From positions 186,001 to 250,000 of the forward strand of contig NZ_BBXF01000004.1 in assembly GCF_001570585.1 (NCBI RefSeq): DNA of 64,000 nt, in the 5' to 3' direction. The first letter of the stretch is position 1. Each line of letters opens with the position of its first letter. A program made the translations under genes and the position numbers. Below, one piece after another: positions 6,842-15,356 of the stretch. The notes beneath the pieces were generated by a model, which saw nothing but the letters and a program-made list of their open reading frames with translations, had not been told where the DNA came from and did no database searches. Source of the stretch: Herbidospora daliensis. Lineage in GTDB: Bacteria; Actinomycetota; Actinomycetes; Streptosporangiales; Streptosporangiaceae.

Positions 6842-8296
6842 ATGACCGACGTCCGAACAGGCCTCATCAAACCCGGCTACGACCCCCGCCTCGCCAACGA
6901 GGACCTCGCTCCGCTGAAGCAGCAGACCTGGTCGTCCTACAACATCTTCGCCTTCTGGATGTCCGACGTGCACAGCGTCGGCGGTTACGTCACCGCCGGC
7001 TCGTTGTTCGCGCTCGGCCTCGCGTCGTGGCAGGTGCTGCTCGCCCTGCTCGTCGGCATCGTGATCGTCCAGGTCTTCTGCAACCTGGTCGCCAAGCCCA
7101 GCCAGGTGACGGGCGTGCCCTATCCGGTCATCAACCGGGCGATCTTCGGGGTGCTCGGCGCGAACATCCCCGCGATCGTGCGCGGCGCGATCGCCATCGC
7201 CTGGTACGGCGTGCAGACCTACCTCGCCTCCCAGTCGCTCCTGATCATCTTCCTCAAGTTCTGGCCGTCGACGGCCTCCCTCAACGAGACGACCTTCCTC
7301 GGCCTCTCGCCGCTCGGGTACATCTGCTACGCCATCCTCTGGGTCGCCCAGGCCGCCGTGTTCTGGAAGGGCATGGAGGCGATCCGCCGGTTCATCGACT
7401 GGGCCGGTCCCGCCGTGTACGTCGTCATGGTCGTGCTGGCCGTCTACCTGGTCAGCGAGGCCGGGTGGGAGAACATCTCGCTCGACCTGAGCGCGGGCGA
7501 GAGCCTCGGGTTCGCCGAGTCGATCCCGGTCATGCTGGGCGCGATCGCGCTGGTGGTGTCGTACTTCTCGGGGCCGATGCTGAACTTCGGCGACTTCTCC
7601 CGGTACGGCCGGTCGTTCGACGCCGTCAAGCGCGGCAACCTGCTCGGGCTCCCGGTGAACTTCCTGTTCTTCTCGATCCTGACCGTCATCACCGCCTCGG
7701 CGACGGTGCCGGTGTTCGGCGAGCTGATCACCGATCCGATCCACACGGTCGAGCGCATCGACACGCCGTTCGCGATCCTGCTCGGCGGGCTGACCTTCGT
7801 CATCGCCACGATCGGGATCAACATCGTGGCCAACTTCATCTCCCCGGCGTTCGACTTCTCCAACGTGTCGCCGCAGAAGATCTCGTGGCGGATGGGCGGC
7901 ATGATCGCCGCGGTCGGGTCGGTGCTGCTGACACCCTGGAACTGGTACAGCAATCCCGACGCCATCCACTACACGCTCGGCGTGCTCGGCGCGCTGATCG
8001 GGCCGCTGTTCGGCATCCTGATCGCCGGCTACTACGTGATCAGCAAGCAGTTCGTGGACGTCGACGCCATGTTCACCATGTCGCCGACCGGCCGCTACTT
8101 CTTCAGCGGCGGCTACAACCCGAACGCGATCTACGCCATGCTGGCGAGCGGACTGCCGGCCATCGCGTCGGTGATCGTGCCGAAGCTGATCGGGTCGGGC
8201 CTGTGGATCGCCGACTACTCGTGGTTCATCGGGTGCGGGCTCGGCTTCGTCGCCTTCATCGTGTTCGAGCGGCGCAACCCCCGGATCCACGTGTGA
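6842..8296 (+). CDS. NCS1-family permease (allantoin/hydantoin/nucleobase)
   Basis: 484 aa, about 12 transmembrane segments. The N-terminal sequence NEDLAPLKQQTWSSYNIFAFWMSDVHSVGGY matches in style the NCS1 signature of PucI and Mhp1 (quoted here only by its start, NEDLAPLKQQ, and its WMSDVHS core). Further family blocks: GVPYPVINRAIFGVLGANIP, AWYGVQTYLAS and a SPAFDFSN motif. NCS1 carriers are proton or sodium symporters for allantoin, hydantoins, uracil, cytosine or thiamine. The stop overlaps the start of a hydantoin/allantoin racemase gene by 4 bp, which points to a 5-substituted hydantoin or allantoin as substrate. RBS-like GAGGAAG precedes the ATG. Confidence 0.9.
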   Translation: MTDVRTGLIKPGYDPRLANEDLAPLKQQTWSSYNIFAFWMSDVHSVGGYVTAGSLFALGLASWQVLLALLVGIVIVQVFCNLVAKPSQVTGVPYPVINRAIFGVLGANIPAIVRGAIAIAWYGVQTYLASQSLLIIFLKFWPSTASLNETTFLGLSPLGYICYAILWVAQAAVFWKGMEAIRRFIDWAGPAVYVVMVVLAVYLVSEAGWENISLDLSAGESLGFAESIPVMLGAIALVVSYFSGPMLNFGDFSRYGRSFDAVKRGNLLGLPVNFLFFSILTVITASATVPVFGELITDPIHTVERIDTPFAILLGGLTFVIATIGINIVANFISPAFDFSNVSPQKISWRMGGMIAAVGSVLLTPWNWYSNPDAIHYTLGVLGALIGPLFGILIAGYYVISKQFVDVDAMFTMSPTGRYFFSGGYNPNAIYAMLASGLPAIASVIVPKLIGSGLWIADYSWFIGCGLGFVAFIVFERRNPRIHV

Positions 8297-9012
8297 TCCA
8301 CGTCAAGGTGATCAACCCCAACACCTCCCGGGACATGACCGAGGTCATCGGCGCGTGCGCCCGGGAGGTGGCGGAGCACGTCACCGCGGTCAGCCCCGCC
8401 ATGGGCCCGGCCTCGATCGAGAGCCACTACGACGAGGCGCTGGCCGTGCCCGGCATCCTGACCGAACTGCACGGCGCCGACGCCTACGTGATCGCCTGCT
8501 TCGGCGATCCCGGCCTGGACGCCGCCCGCGAGGTCGCCGACGGCCCGGTGGTCGGCGTGGCCGAGGCCGCCATGCACGTCGCCACCCTGGTCAGCCGCGG
8601 CTTCAGCGTGGTCACCACCCTGGGCCGGACCGTCCAGCGCGCCCTCGACCTGGCCGGCCGCTACGGCTGCGCGGCGGCCTGCCGGGGCGTGCACGCCTGC
8701 GAGATCCCGGTCCTCGACCTCGACGACGCGGCGTGCGACCTGGTCGCCGAGGTCGCCGGGGCGGCTCTCCGGCACGACCGTTCTGAGGCGATCGTGCTCG
8801 GGTGCGCGGGGATGGGGGCGTACACGGAGAAGATCGCGCGCCGGATCGACGCCCCGGTCATCGACGGGGTGCGGGCGGCGGTGACGCTGGCCGAGTCGCT
8901 CGTGCGGCTCGGGCTCACCACCAGCAGACGGGGCGAGTACGCCGCTCCCCCGCCGAAGCCCTACGCCGGCCTGCTGCGCGATTTCCGATTGCGGGCGGAA
9001 GATCCGTTATGA
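8293..9012 (+). CDS. Hydantoin/allantoin racemase family (Asp/Glu racemase superfamily)
   Basis: 239 aa from a GTG that overlaps the permease stop (GTGA). Seen: VKVINPNTSRDMTE at the N-terminus, the Cys69 motif IACFGDPGLDAARE and the Cys171 motif VLGCAGMGAYTEKI. Paired cysteines are the two acid/base residues of hydantoin and allantoin racemases, which interconvert stereoisomers before a stereospecific hydrolase. Coupled to an NCS1 permease and next to an XRE-cupin regulator. No hydantoinase or allantoinase is in the window, so the following step must be encoded elsewhere. HpxA-like allantoin racemase and HyuE-like hydantoin racemase cannot be separated by eye. Confidence 0.88.
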   Translation: MIHVKVINPNTSRDMTEVIGACAREVAEHVTAVSPAMGPASIESHYDEALAVPGILTELHGADAYVIACFGDPGLDAAREVADGPVVGVAEAAMHVATLVSRGFSVVTTLGRTVQRALDLAGRYGCAAACRGVHACEIPVLDLDDAACDLVAEVAGAALRHDRSEAIVLGCAGMGAYTEKIARRIDAPVIDGVRAAVTLAESLVRLGLTTSRRGEYAAPPPKPYAGLLRDFRLRAEDPL

Positions 9013-9024
9013 AGACTGTGCCGC

Positions 9025-9606
9025 ATGATTCCGCCGCGGCAGATCCGGGCCCGCCACGACGAGCACACGATCACCGTCTACCAGGCGTACAACCCCGAGA
9101 TCGGCGGGTACGCCGCGACCCACGGCCGGTTCGCGCCCACCTATCACCGGAACCGGATGACCTGGGTGAAGCCGTCGTTCCTGTGGATGATGCACCGCTC
9201 CGGCTGGGCGACCAAGCCCGGCCAGGAGCGGGTGCTGGCCATCCGGATCACGCGTGCGGGGTTCGCATGGGCGCTGGCCCATTCCGGGCTCAGCCACTTC
9301 GACTCGGCCGTCCACCCCGACCGCGCGGCGTGGACGGCGACCCGGCACCGGCCGGTCAGGATCCAGTGGGACCCGGAACGCTCGCCCGCCCTGCACGCGC
9401 TGCCGCACCGCTCGCTCCAGATGGGCCTGTCGGGCGAGGCGGTGGACCGCTACCTGGACGAGTGGATCGTCGGCATCGACGACGTGACCGCCCTCGCCCA
9501 CCGGATCCGCGCCCTCGACCCCGGCGCCCGCGCCGCTGAGCTCCCGGAGGAGCGCCCCTACCCGCTCCCGCCCGACCTGGCCGCCACCTGCGGGCTCTCC
9601 TCATGA
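9025..9606 (+). CDS. DUF4291 family protein
   Basis: 193 aa, soluble. Contains the family's characteristic block RMTWVKPSFLWMMHRSGWATK together with VYQAYNPEIGGYAATHGRF just before it (only partly quoted: RMTWVKPSFLWMM). Later: QWDPER and RSLQMGLSGEAVDRYLDEW. Biochemical role is not known to me. It lies 12 bp after the racemase stop and may share its transcript, but nothing ties it to hydantoin metabolism. Confidence 0.85.
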   Translation: MIPPRQIRARHDEHTITVYQAYNPEIGGYAATHGRFAPTYHRNRMTWVKPSFLWMMHRSGWATKPGQERVLAIRITRAGFAWALAHSGLSHFDSAVHPDRAAWTATRHRPVRIQWDPERSPALHALPHRSLQMGLSGEAVDRYLDEWIVGIDDVTALAHRIRALDPGARAAELPEERPYPLPPDLAATCGLSS

Positions 9607-9636
9607 TCGAACAGGTGTTTGATAGCCTGACGAGTT

Positions 9637-10269
9637 ATGAGCGTTGTGTTCCAGCCGTCGCTGCTCGACGCGACGGCCGACCACGAAGGGCCGGGGCCGC
9701 TCGGCGGCCACGTCCACCGCACCCTTCTGTCTGACGGCGCCTGGATCGACGTCCGCCCCGGCTGGATCTCGGGGGCCGACGCCCTCTTCACCCGCCTCGC
9801 CGAGACCGTCCCCTGGCGCGCCGAACGCCGCCGCATGTACGACAACGTCGTCGACGTCCCCCGGTTGCTCAGCTTCTACGACGAGGGCGACCCGCTGCCC
9901 GACCCGCTGCTCGACCAGGCCAAGGCGATGCTCGACGCCCACTACCGCGAGGAGCTCGGCGAGCCGTTCCGCACGGCCGGCCTGTGCCTCTACCGCGACG
10001 GCCGCGACAGCGTCGCCTGGCACGGCGACCGCATCGGCAGGAGCTCGACCGAGGACACGATGGTCGCCATCGTCTCGGTCGGCACCCCCAGGGCGCTGCT
10101 GCTGCGCCCCATGGGCGGCGGCCCGACCATCCGCCACGACCTGGGCCACGGCGACCTGATCGTGATGGGCGGCAGCTGCCAGCGCACGTGGGAACACGCC
10201 ATCCCGAAGTCGGCGAAGGCGCTGGGCCCGCGCATCAGCATCCAGTTCCGGGTGAGAGGAGTCCGCTGA
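9637..10269 (+). CDS. AlkB-like 2-oxoglutarate/Fe(II) dioxygenase
   Basis: 210 aa. Iron ligands are visible as the HxD pair in WHGDRIG (His129, Asp131) and His187 in TWEHAIPK; the 2-oxoglutarate-binding arginines fit RISIQFRVR (Arg199, Arg205). The N-terminal LSFYDEGDPLPDP and LCLYRDGRDSV blocks match AlkB homologues that repair alkylated bases by oxidative demethylation. Length is normal for bacterial AlkB-like proteins. It is followed after 1 bp by a VOC protein gene, so the two are probably cotranscribed. Substrate (DNA, RNA or other) is not decided by sequence. Confidence 0.92.
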   Translation: MSVVFQPSLLDATADHEGPGPLGGHVHRTLLSDGAWIDVRPGWISGADALFTRLAETVPWRAERRRMYDNVVDVPRLLSFYDEGDPLPDPLLDQAKAMLDAHYREELGEPFRTAGLCLYRDGRDSVAWHGDRIGRSSTEDTMVAIVSVGTPRALLLRPMGGGPTIRHDLGHGDLIVMGGSCQRTWEHAIPKSAKALGPRISIQFRVRGVR

Positions 10270-10270
10270 C

Positions 10271-10714
10271 ATGGACATGAGACTCGAAGTCGTGGTCCTG
10301 CCCGTCGCCGACGTCGACCGGGCGAAGAAGTTCTACGGGGGTCTGGGCTGGCGCGAAGACGCCGACCTGGCCACGGGAGACGACTTCCGCGTCGTCCAGT
10401 TCACCCCGCCCGGCTCCCCCTGCTCGATCATCTTCGGCACGGGCGTCACCTCGGCCCCGCCGGGCTCGGCGAGGGGCCTGCACCTGATCGTCGACGACAT
10501 CGAGGCCGCCCGCGCGGAGCTGACCGAACGGGGCGCCGACCCGAGCGAGGTCTTCCACGACGAGGGCGGCATCTTCCACCACGGCGGCGGCCGGGCCAGG
10601 GTCTCAGGCCCGGCCCCCGACCGCGCCACCTACGGCTCGTTCCTGTCCTTCGACGACCCTGACGGGAACGGCTGGTACCTCCAGGAGATCACCACCCGCC
10701 TACCGGGCCGCTGA
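10271..10714 (+). CDS. VOC-family (glyoxalase/dioxygenase-fold) protein
   Basis: 147 aa, a pair of beta-alpha-beta-beta-beta modules. Starts with LEVVVLPVADVDRAKKFYGG and ends with FLSFDDPDGNGWYLQEI, both typical of glyoxalase/bleomycin-resistance family members; HLIVDDIEAARAELTERG marks the second module. The DPDGNGW motif near the C-terminus supplies the usual metal-binding Glu in WYLQEI. Starts 1 bp after the AlkB-like stop. Substrate unknown. Confidence 0.9.
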   Translation: MDMRLEVVVLPVADVDRAKKFYGGLGWREDADLATGDDFRVVQFTPPGSPCSIIFGTGVTSAPPGSARGLHLIVDDIEAARAELTERGADPSEVFHDEGGIFHHGGGRARVSGPAPDRATYGSFLSFDDPDGNGWYLQEITTRLPGR

Positions 10715-10748
10715 CGGCCAACCGACCACCCGGCCTGAACGCCGGCCA

Positions 10749-10867
10749 CAGGGGCCTTTCCTGCCGCATGGATTTCACCGCCGACGGCAGGGGCCGCCCC
10801 TGGCCGCATCGAGCTCACCGTGGTCCGCAGTGGCCCCGCCCTTGACCGCGCCGAGTTCACCACCTGC
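10749..10867. repeat. Three imperfect tandem repeats of ~40 bp in a non-coding gap
   Basis: Units begin at 10749, 10788 and 10828 with CAGGGGCC, CAGGGGCC and CAGTGGCC, share a central GCCGCAT/GACCGCG and a TTCACC/CTCACC block about 28 bp in, and are 39-40 bp long. They occupy the 315-bp gap 10715-11029, which otherwise shows no gene; the rest of the gap (10868-11029) is noticeably AT-richer and presumably holds the promoter of the following membrane protein gene. Confidence 0.6.
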
Positions 10868-11029
10868 CACCCGTGGCCGACTGGGATCCTCCGTCGCGAC
10901 GGTTGGAAAATGGGCGGGCGGATCGTGTCGTTTTCTCCGTCCGCATTCGCGGGCCGTTTCAATTCGCGGCATTCGTCCAGATAAATTCGCGCTACGATCG
11001 TCGCCCTGCTGCCGACATTTGGGAATGAC

Positions 11030-12619
11030 GTGTCGAATCGTATTGCGACGGTTATTGTCGGCATTTATTTCGTCGCCATGGCCGGTGCTCTCGTGTGGGC
11101 GATGGTCACCGGGGAATGGCACGTCTTCTTCCTCGCGACCGTCTGGCACCACCACGACTCCGCCGATCCGGTGCTGGTGCTCCTCACCCTGGTCGCGGCG
11201 GGCTTACGCGGCTGGCTCATCTGGATGATCCTGGTGCGGACTCCCTACAGCGGGCCCGCGTGGGTTCGGCTGTTGCGGTTCCTGCTCTACCTGAGTGCCG
11301 TGTTCTTCCTGCTGGGCCCGCTGATGGCGGCGGTGTCGGAGGCGGGCGTCTACGTCGGCTATCTGGTGACCCTGCCGGTGTTCGTGCTGCTGCCCCTGGT
11401 GTTCCGGCAGGCGCCGCTGGTGATCCGGGTGATCGTGGCGGCGGTCGGGGTCTCCGTATGCCTCCTGCCGTTCGTGGTGCCGATGCCCCCGGGGGTGACG
11501 GTCTTCTGGCCCGTCGCGGTCGTGCTGCTCCAGGTGTTCTGTCGCTGGAGCCCGGTCACCCGGTGGCTCGGCCTGATCGCGCTCGTGTACGTCGGCGTGA
11601 TGAGCGTGCTGCCCGGCCAGTTCGTCACGTACTCGGACCTGAGCCCGGTCTGGCTCCTGACCGACGCCTTCGCGGTGACCCAGGCGTTGTGGCTGGCGCG
11701 CACCGCCGCCGACCTGGGCCGCGACCACGCGGCCGGGCCCGCCGCGCCGATCGTGTTCCGGGTGGCGGCGGTCGTGCTGGCGTCGACGGTGGCCGGGCTG
11801 GCGGCCTCGGTGGTGCTGAGTCCCCCGTTGACGGTCGTCAACGAGATCGTGTCCGGCGACGAGCTGGTGGCGACGATCGGCGAAGAGGTCGCCGGCGAGT
11901 TCGACGATCCGATGCCCGGCTGCGAGCGCTGGACGGCGCTCGGGGAGGAGTACGTCACCACCCCGCCGCACGAACGGGAGAAGGCCTACCTGTGCCTGGC
12001 CCGCTGGGGCGACGAACGGCCCGGCGTCACCGACGCGACACTCCTGGCGGAGGGCCGCGCGCGTTGTGCCGCCGACCCGATCTACGGCCACGAGGTGGGG
12101 AGACTGGTCTACCTGTGTCCCGAGACGGCGGGCGTGGTCGACCCGGAGCTGCTGTTCGGCCGGACCGTGGTGGACGCGATGCACGCGGCGTGCCAGGACC
12201 CGTGGCCGGGGGTCGGGCCGCGCAAGGGCTTCCCCACCGTGCCCTACCTGCTGGAGAAGCCCGGCGAGGGCTATCGGGTCGTCACCCACCGCCTGCGCGA
12301 CGGGACGCCCGGCTGGCTCGACGAGGTGCCGGTCGCCGTCGGAGCGGGGGTGCAGGGGGTGTGCCTGACGCACAAGACGCTGAAGCGGCCGCCGCCGCTG
12401 CGGGCGGACGGATGGCGGAGCGTCGTGGAGGTCCCGCTGCTCTCCCACGGTTCCGTGATGCTGCGCGGGCTCGACCCGAACTTCCTGGACTCGACCGGCG
12501 AGGGCCGGCAGCGCATGCGCGTCTACACCCGCGACCTGACCGTCGAGGGCCTGCGCGCCGAGCAGCACCTGCTCGTCACCTTCCCCGGCCGCAGCACGAG
12601 GATGGTCGTGCACAAGTGA
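11030..12619 (+). CDS. Polytopic membrane protein with C-terminal soluble domain, unknown
   Basis: 529 aa, starting at a GTG at 11030 with no strong ribosome-binding site. The first ~270 residues hold about nine hydrophobic helices; the last ~250 residues are soluble and contain several cysteines (PGCERW, YLCLARWG, RCAADPIYG, VYLCPETAG, AACQDPWPG, VCLTHK), which suggests an extracellular disulfide-bonded domain. No known family was recognised. It stands alone between the repeat-bearing gap and a terminator. The gene clearly uses host-like GC-rich codons. Function unknown. Confidence 0.7.
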   Translation: MSNRIATVIVGIYFVAMAGALVWAMVTGEWHVFFLATVWHHHDSADPVLVLLTLVAAGLRGWLIWMILVRTPYSGPAWVRLLRFLLYLSAVFFLLGPLMAAVSEAGVYVGYLVTLPVFVLLPLVFRQAPLVIRVIVAAVGVSVCLLPFVVPMPPGVTVFWPVAVVLLQVFCRWSPVTRWLGLIALVYVGVMSVLPGQFVTYSDLSPVWLLTDAFAVTQALWLARTAADLGRDHAAGPAAPIVFRVAAVVLASTVAGLAASVVLSPPLTVVNEIVSGDELVATIGEEVAGEFDDPMPGCERWTALGEEYVTTPPHEREKAYLCLARWGDERPGVTDATLLAEGRARCAADPIYGHEVGRLVYLCPETAGVVDPELLFGRTVVDAMHAACQDPWPGVGPRKGFPTVPYLLEKPGEGYRVVTHRLRDGTPGWLDEVPVAVGAGVQGVCLTHKTLKRPPPLRADGWRSVVEVPLLSHGSVMLRGLDPNFLDSTGEGRQRMRVYTRDLTVEGLRAEQHLLVTFPGRSTRMVVHK

Positions 12620-12633
12620 CGCGGACCGCCCGG

Positions 12634-12664
12634 GAGGCCGATCGCCGTGTGGGCGATCGGCCTC
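12634..12664 (+). terminator. Hairpin terminator after the membrane protein gene
   Basis: A 13-bp perfect stem GAGGCCGATCGCC / GGCGATCGGCCTC with a 5-nt loop, followed by TTCGGG. It lies 14 bp after the stop and also faces the 3' end of the ABC ATPase gene, so it may serve both directions. Confidence 0.75.
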
Positions 12665-12670
12665 TTCGGG

Positions 12671-13729
12671 TCAGGAGACCGGTTCGACCGGGGCGGCCAC
12701 CGCGGTGCGGGGAGCCGTCAGGACCGGGCGTTCGACCAGGGTGACGTCGACCTTCAGGCCCGGGGACAGGCGGACCGCCTCGTGGCCCGGGACGTCGGCC
12801 AGCACTTCGCCGCCGCCGTCGAGCTGGACGCGCAGCCGGGCGATGGAGCCGCGGAACGACGACGCGAGGATGAAGCCCCGGCCGTCGTCGGCGGGGGCGA
12901 CCCGGACGGCCTCCGGGCGGACCAGCACGTCGACCTCCTCGCCGGGGGCGGTGCCGTCGAGCGGGAGGAACTGGCCGAAGACCTCGACCGTCTCCCCCGA
13001 CACGCGGCCCGGCAGGTGGTTCATCGTGCCGACGAACTCCGCCACGAAGGGGGTCGCCGGGCGGTCGTACACCTCCGCCGGAGGCGCCACCTGCTCCAGG
13101 CGGCCCGACTTCAGGACCGCGACCCGGTCGGCGACCGAGAGGGCCTCCTCCTGGTCGTGGGTGACGAAGATGGTGGTGATGCCGAGTTCGAGCTGGAGGC
13201 GGCGGATCTCCTCGCGGAGGTTCACCCGCACCTTGGCGTCGAGCGCCGACAGCGGTTCGTCGAGCAGCAGCACCTTCGGCTGGAGGGCCAGCGCGCGGGC
13301 CAGGGCGACACGCTGCTGCTGGCCGCCCGACAGCTGGTGCGGGTAGCGCTCGCCGAAGCCGCCGAGGCCGACGAGTTCCAGCAGCTCGGCGGCGCGGTCG
13401 TGGCGTTCGGCGGTGGGCCGCCGCCGGACCCGGAGGCCGAACGCGACGTTGTCGCGCACGTTCAGGTTCGGGAACAGCGAGTAGCTCTGGAACACCATCC
13501 CGGCGTCGCGCCGGTTGGCGGGGACGCGGGTGACGTCGGCGCCGTCGATGAACACGGCGCCGGTGTCGGGGCGCTCGAAACCGGCGACGCAGCGCAGCGC
13601 GGTCGTCTTGCCGCAGCCCGACGGGCCGAGGAAGGCGATCAGCTCGCCCTGTTCGATGGTGAGGCTGAGGCCGTCGAGGGCGACCGTGCCGCCGAACGAG
13701 CGGCGCAGCTCACGGAGTTCCACGGTCAT
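12671..13729 (-). CDS. ABC importer ATP-binding subunit (PotA/FbpC-like)
   Basis: 352 aa. Walker A GPSGCGKTT, Q-loop VFQSYSLFPNLNV, signature LSGGQQQRVALARAL, Walker B VLLLDEPLSALD and H-loop FVTHDQEEA are all intact. A C-terminal ~110-residue regulatory TOBE_2 region (VDVLVRPEAVRV) marks the spermidine/putrescine, Fe3+ or 2-aminoethylphosphonate type. The ATG overlaps the stop of the upstream permease (ATGA). Last gene of the four-gene importer operon 16531-12671. Confidence 0.95.
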   Translation of the reverse strand: MTVELRELRRSFGGTVALDGLSLTIEQGELIAFLGPSGCGKTTALRCVAGFERPDTGAVFIDGADVTRVPANRRDAGMVFQSYSLFPNLNVRDNVAFGLRVRRRPTAERHDRAAELLELVGLGGFGERYPHQLSGGQQQRVALARALALQPKVLLLDEPLSALDAKVRVNLREEIRRLQLELGITTIFVTHDQEEALSVADRVAVLKSGRLEQVAPPAEVYDRPATPFVAEFVGTMNHLPGRVSGETVEVFGQFLPLDGTAPGEEVDVLVRPEAVRVAPADDGRGFILASSFRGSIARLRVQLDGGGEVLADVPGHEAVRLSPGLKVDVTLVERPVLTAPRTAVAAPVEPVS

Positions 13730-14520
13730 TTCGACTTCCTTCCCGCCCCCGAGAGGGTGAGCAACAACAACCAGATCAGGCCGAGGCTGAGCACCGACAG
13801 CGCCACCGAGAGCTGGCCGTCGTTGCCGGAGACGGTGACGATCCACACCGGGAAGGTGCGGTAGCCCATCAGGGCCGCGATCGTGTACTCGCCCATGACG
13901 AGCGCCAGGCTGAGGAACGAGGCGCCGGCCACGGCCGAGCGCAGGTTCGGCAGGATCACCCGGAACAGCACGTACGGCCACGAGGCGCCCAGGTTCCGGG
14001 CCGCCTCCACGAGGGTGCGCACGTCGATGGCCCGCAGGCCGGTGTCCAGCGAACGGTAGGCGAACGGCAGCGCGAGCATGACGTACGCGAGCACCAGGAC
14101 GACGGGGAAGTTCTCGTCCTGGATGGAGATGATGGTCTGCCAGAACGGCGTGGCCGCCAGGGCGTCGGTGCCGCCGCGCAGCGCGTTGGCGATGCCGACC
14201 ACGTAGGTGATCGGCGGCACGATCAGCGGCAGCGTCGTGATGGTCTCCAGCACCGGACGCAGGCCGGGGGCCCCGAGACGTACCGCCAGCAGCGCGGGCA
14301 GGGCCAGGAGCAGGACCAGCACGATGACCGCGACCCCGAGCAGCAGCGACTTGAGCAGGCTCTCGGTGAAGCCGGGGGCCGACACGATCCGGCCGTAGGC
14401 GCCGAGCGAGAAGCCCTGCGTGTCGTTGTAGACGGTGAACCAGACCGCGATCGCCAGCGGCACCAGGAAGTAGACCCCGGCGACGCCGAGCGTCACCCGA
14501 CGCCACGTCACGCCAGCCAT
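13726..14520 (-). CDS. ABC importer permease (PotC-like)
   Basis: 264 aa with six predicted helices. The permease-ATPase contact loop is visible as LVEAARNLGASWPYVLFRVI (EAA motif EAARNLGAS...P). Starts at 14520, overlapping the end of the first permease gene by 13 bp, and is coupled to the ATPase gene by ATGA. Forms the membrane channel with the product of 14508-15356. Confidence 0.92.
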   Translation of the reverse strand: MAGVTWRRVTLGVAGVYFLVPLAIAVWFTVYNDTQGFSLGAYGRIVSAPGFTESLLKSLLLGVAVIVLVLLLALPALLAVRLGAPGLRPVLETITTLPLIVPPITYVVGIANALRGGTDALAATPFWQTIISIQDENFPVVLVLAYVMLALPFAYRSLDTGLRAIDVRTLVEAARNLGASWPYVLFRVILPNLRSAVAGASFLSLALVMGEYTIAALMGYRTFPVWIVTVSGNDGQLSVALSVLSLGLIWLLLLTLSGAGRKSK

Positions 14521-15356
14521 CGGGAGCTCCTCTTCTGCATCGGGAGGTAGACGGCCATCACCAGCAGCGCGATCACGATCATGTCGAGGGACAGCGCGAG
14601 GGCGATGTTCTCGTACCCGATGAGGACGTTGCCCGTGAGGGCGTCGGCGATCTGGAGCGTCACCAGCGGCACCGACGCGCCGACCATCGCGGCGGCGGTC
14701 GCGTAGGCGGCGAAGGCGCCGCCGAACAGCAGCACCGCGCCGCCGAGCAGCGACGGGCCGAGCACCGGGATGCCGACCATGCGCCAGAACTGCCAGGTCG
14801 ACGCGCCGTTGTTCTGCGCGGCCTCGCGCCACTGCGGCTTGAGGCCGTCGAGCGCGGGGGCGATGACGAGCACCATCAGCGGTACGGAGAAGTACATGTA
14901 GACCAGGGCCAGGCCCCAGAAGTTGTAGAGCGCGCCCGAACCGAGGCCGAGGGCGGCGGTGACCACGCCGGAGTTGCCCAGCGTGGCGATCCAGATGAAG
15001 GCCAGCGGCACGCCGCCGAAGTTGGCCAGCACTCCGGAGGCGGTCAGCACCGCCTCACGCAGCAGGCCCGACCGCGAGGTCAGCACCGCCTGCGCGAGGA
15101 ACGCGCCGAGCACGGTGCCGCCGAGCGCGACGACCGCCGACAGCTTGAGGCTGGACCCCAGCGCCCCGATGTACGGCTGCTTCATCGTCGCCGTCAGGTT
15201 GTCGAACCCCAGGCCGCCGCCCTTGACCGAGAAGGCGCCGACGACCAGCACCACCACGGGGATGCCGAACGCGACCAGGGTGACCAGCAGCAGCGGCGCC
15301 GCGGCCAGCCACCCGGCGCCGCCACCGCGACGCCGGGAAGACGAGAGACCGGACAT
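14508..15356 (-). CDS. ABC importer permease (PotB-like)
   Basis: 282 aa, about six helices, with the EAA-type loop WREAAQNNGASTWQFWRMV. The ATG at 15356 overlaps the substrate-binding protein stop (ATGA). The N-terminus is Arg/Ser-rich and cytoplasmic (SGLSSSRRRGGG), followed by the first helix. Partner of the PotC-like permease downstream. Confidence 0.92.
   Translation of the reverse strand: MSGLSSSRRRGGGAGWLAAAPLLLVTLVAFGIPVVVLVVGAFSVKGGGLGFDNLTATMKQPYIGALGSSLKLSAVVALGGTVLGAFLAQAVLTSRSGLLREAVLTASGVLANFGGVPLAFIWIATLGNSGVVTAALGLGSGALYNFWGLALVYMYFSVPLMVLVIAPALDGLKPQWREAAQNNGASTWQFWRMVGIPVLGPSLLGGAVLLFGGAFAAYATAAAMVGASVPLVTLQIADALTGNVLIGYENIALALSLDMIVIALLVMAVYLPMQKRSSRWLA

Noticed and set aside
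10749-10867. CRISPR-like array.
   Set aside because: Repeats are contiguous and imperfect with no unique spacers, only three units, and no cas genes nearby.
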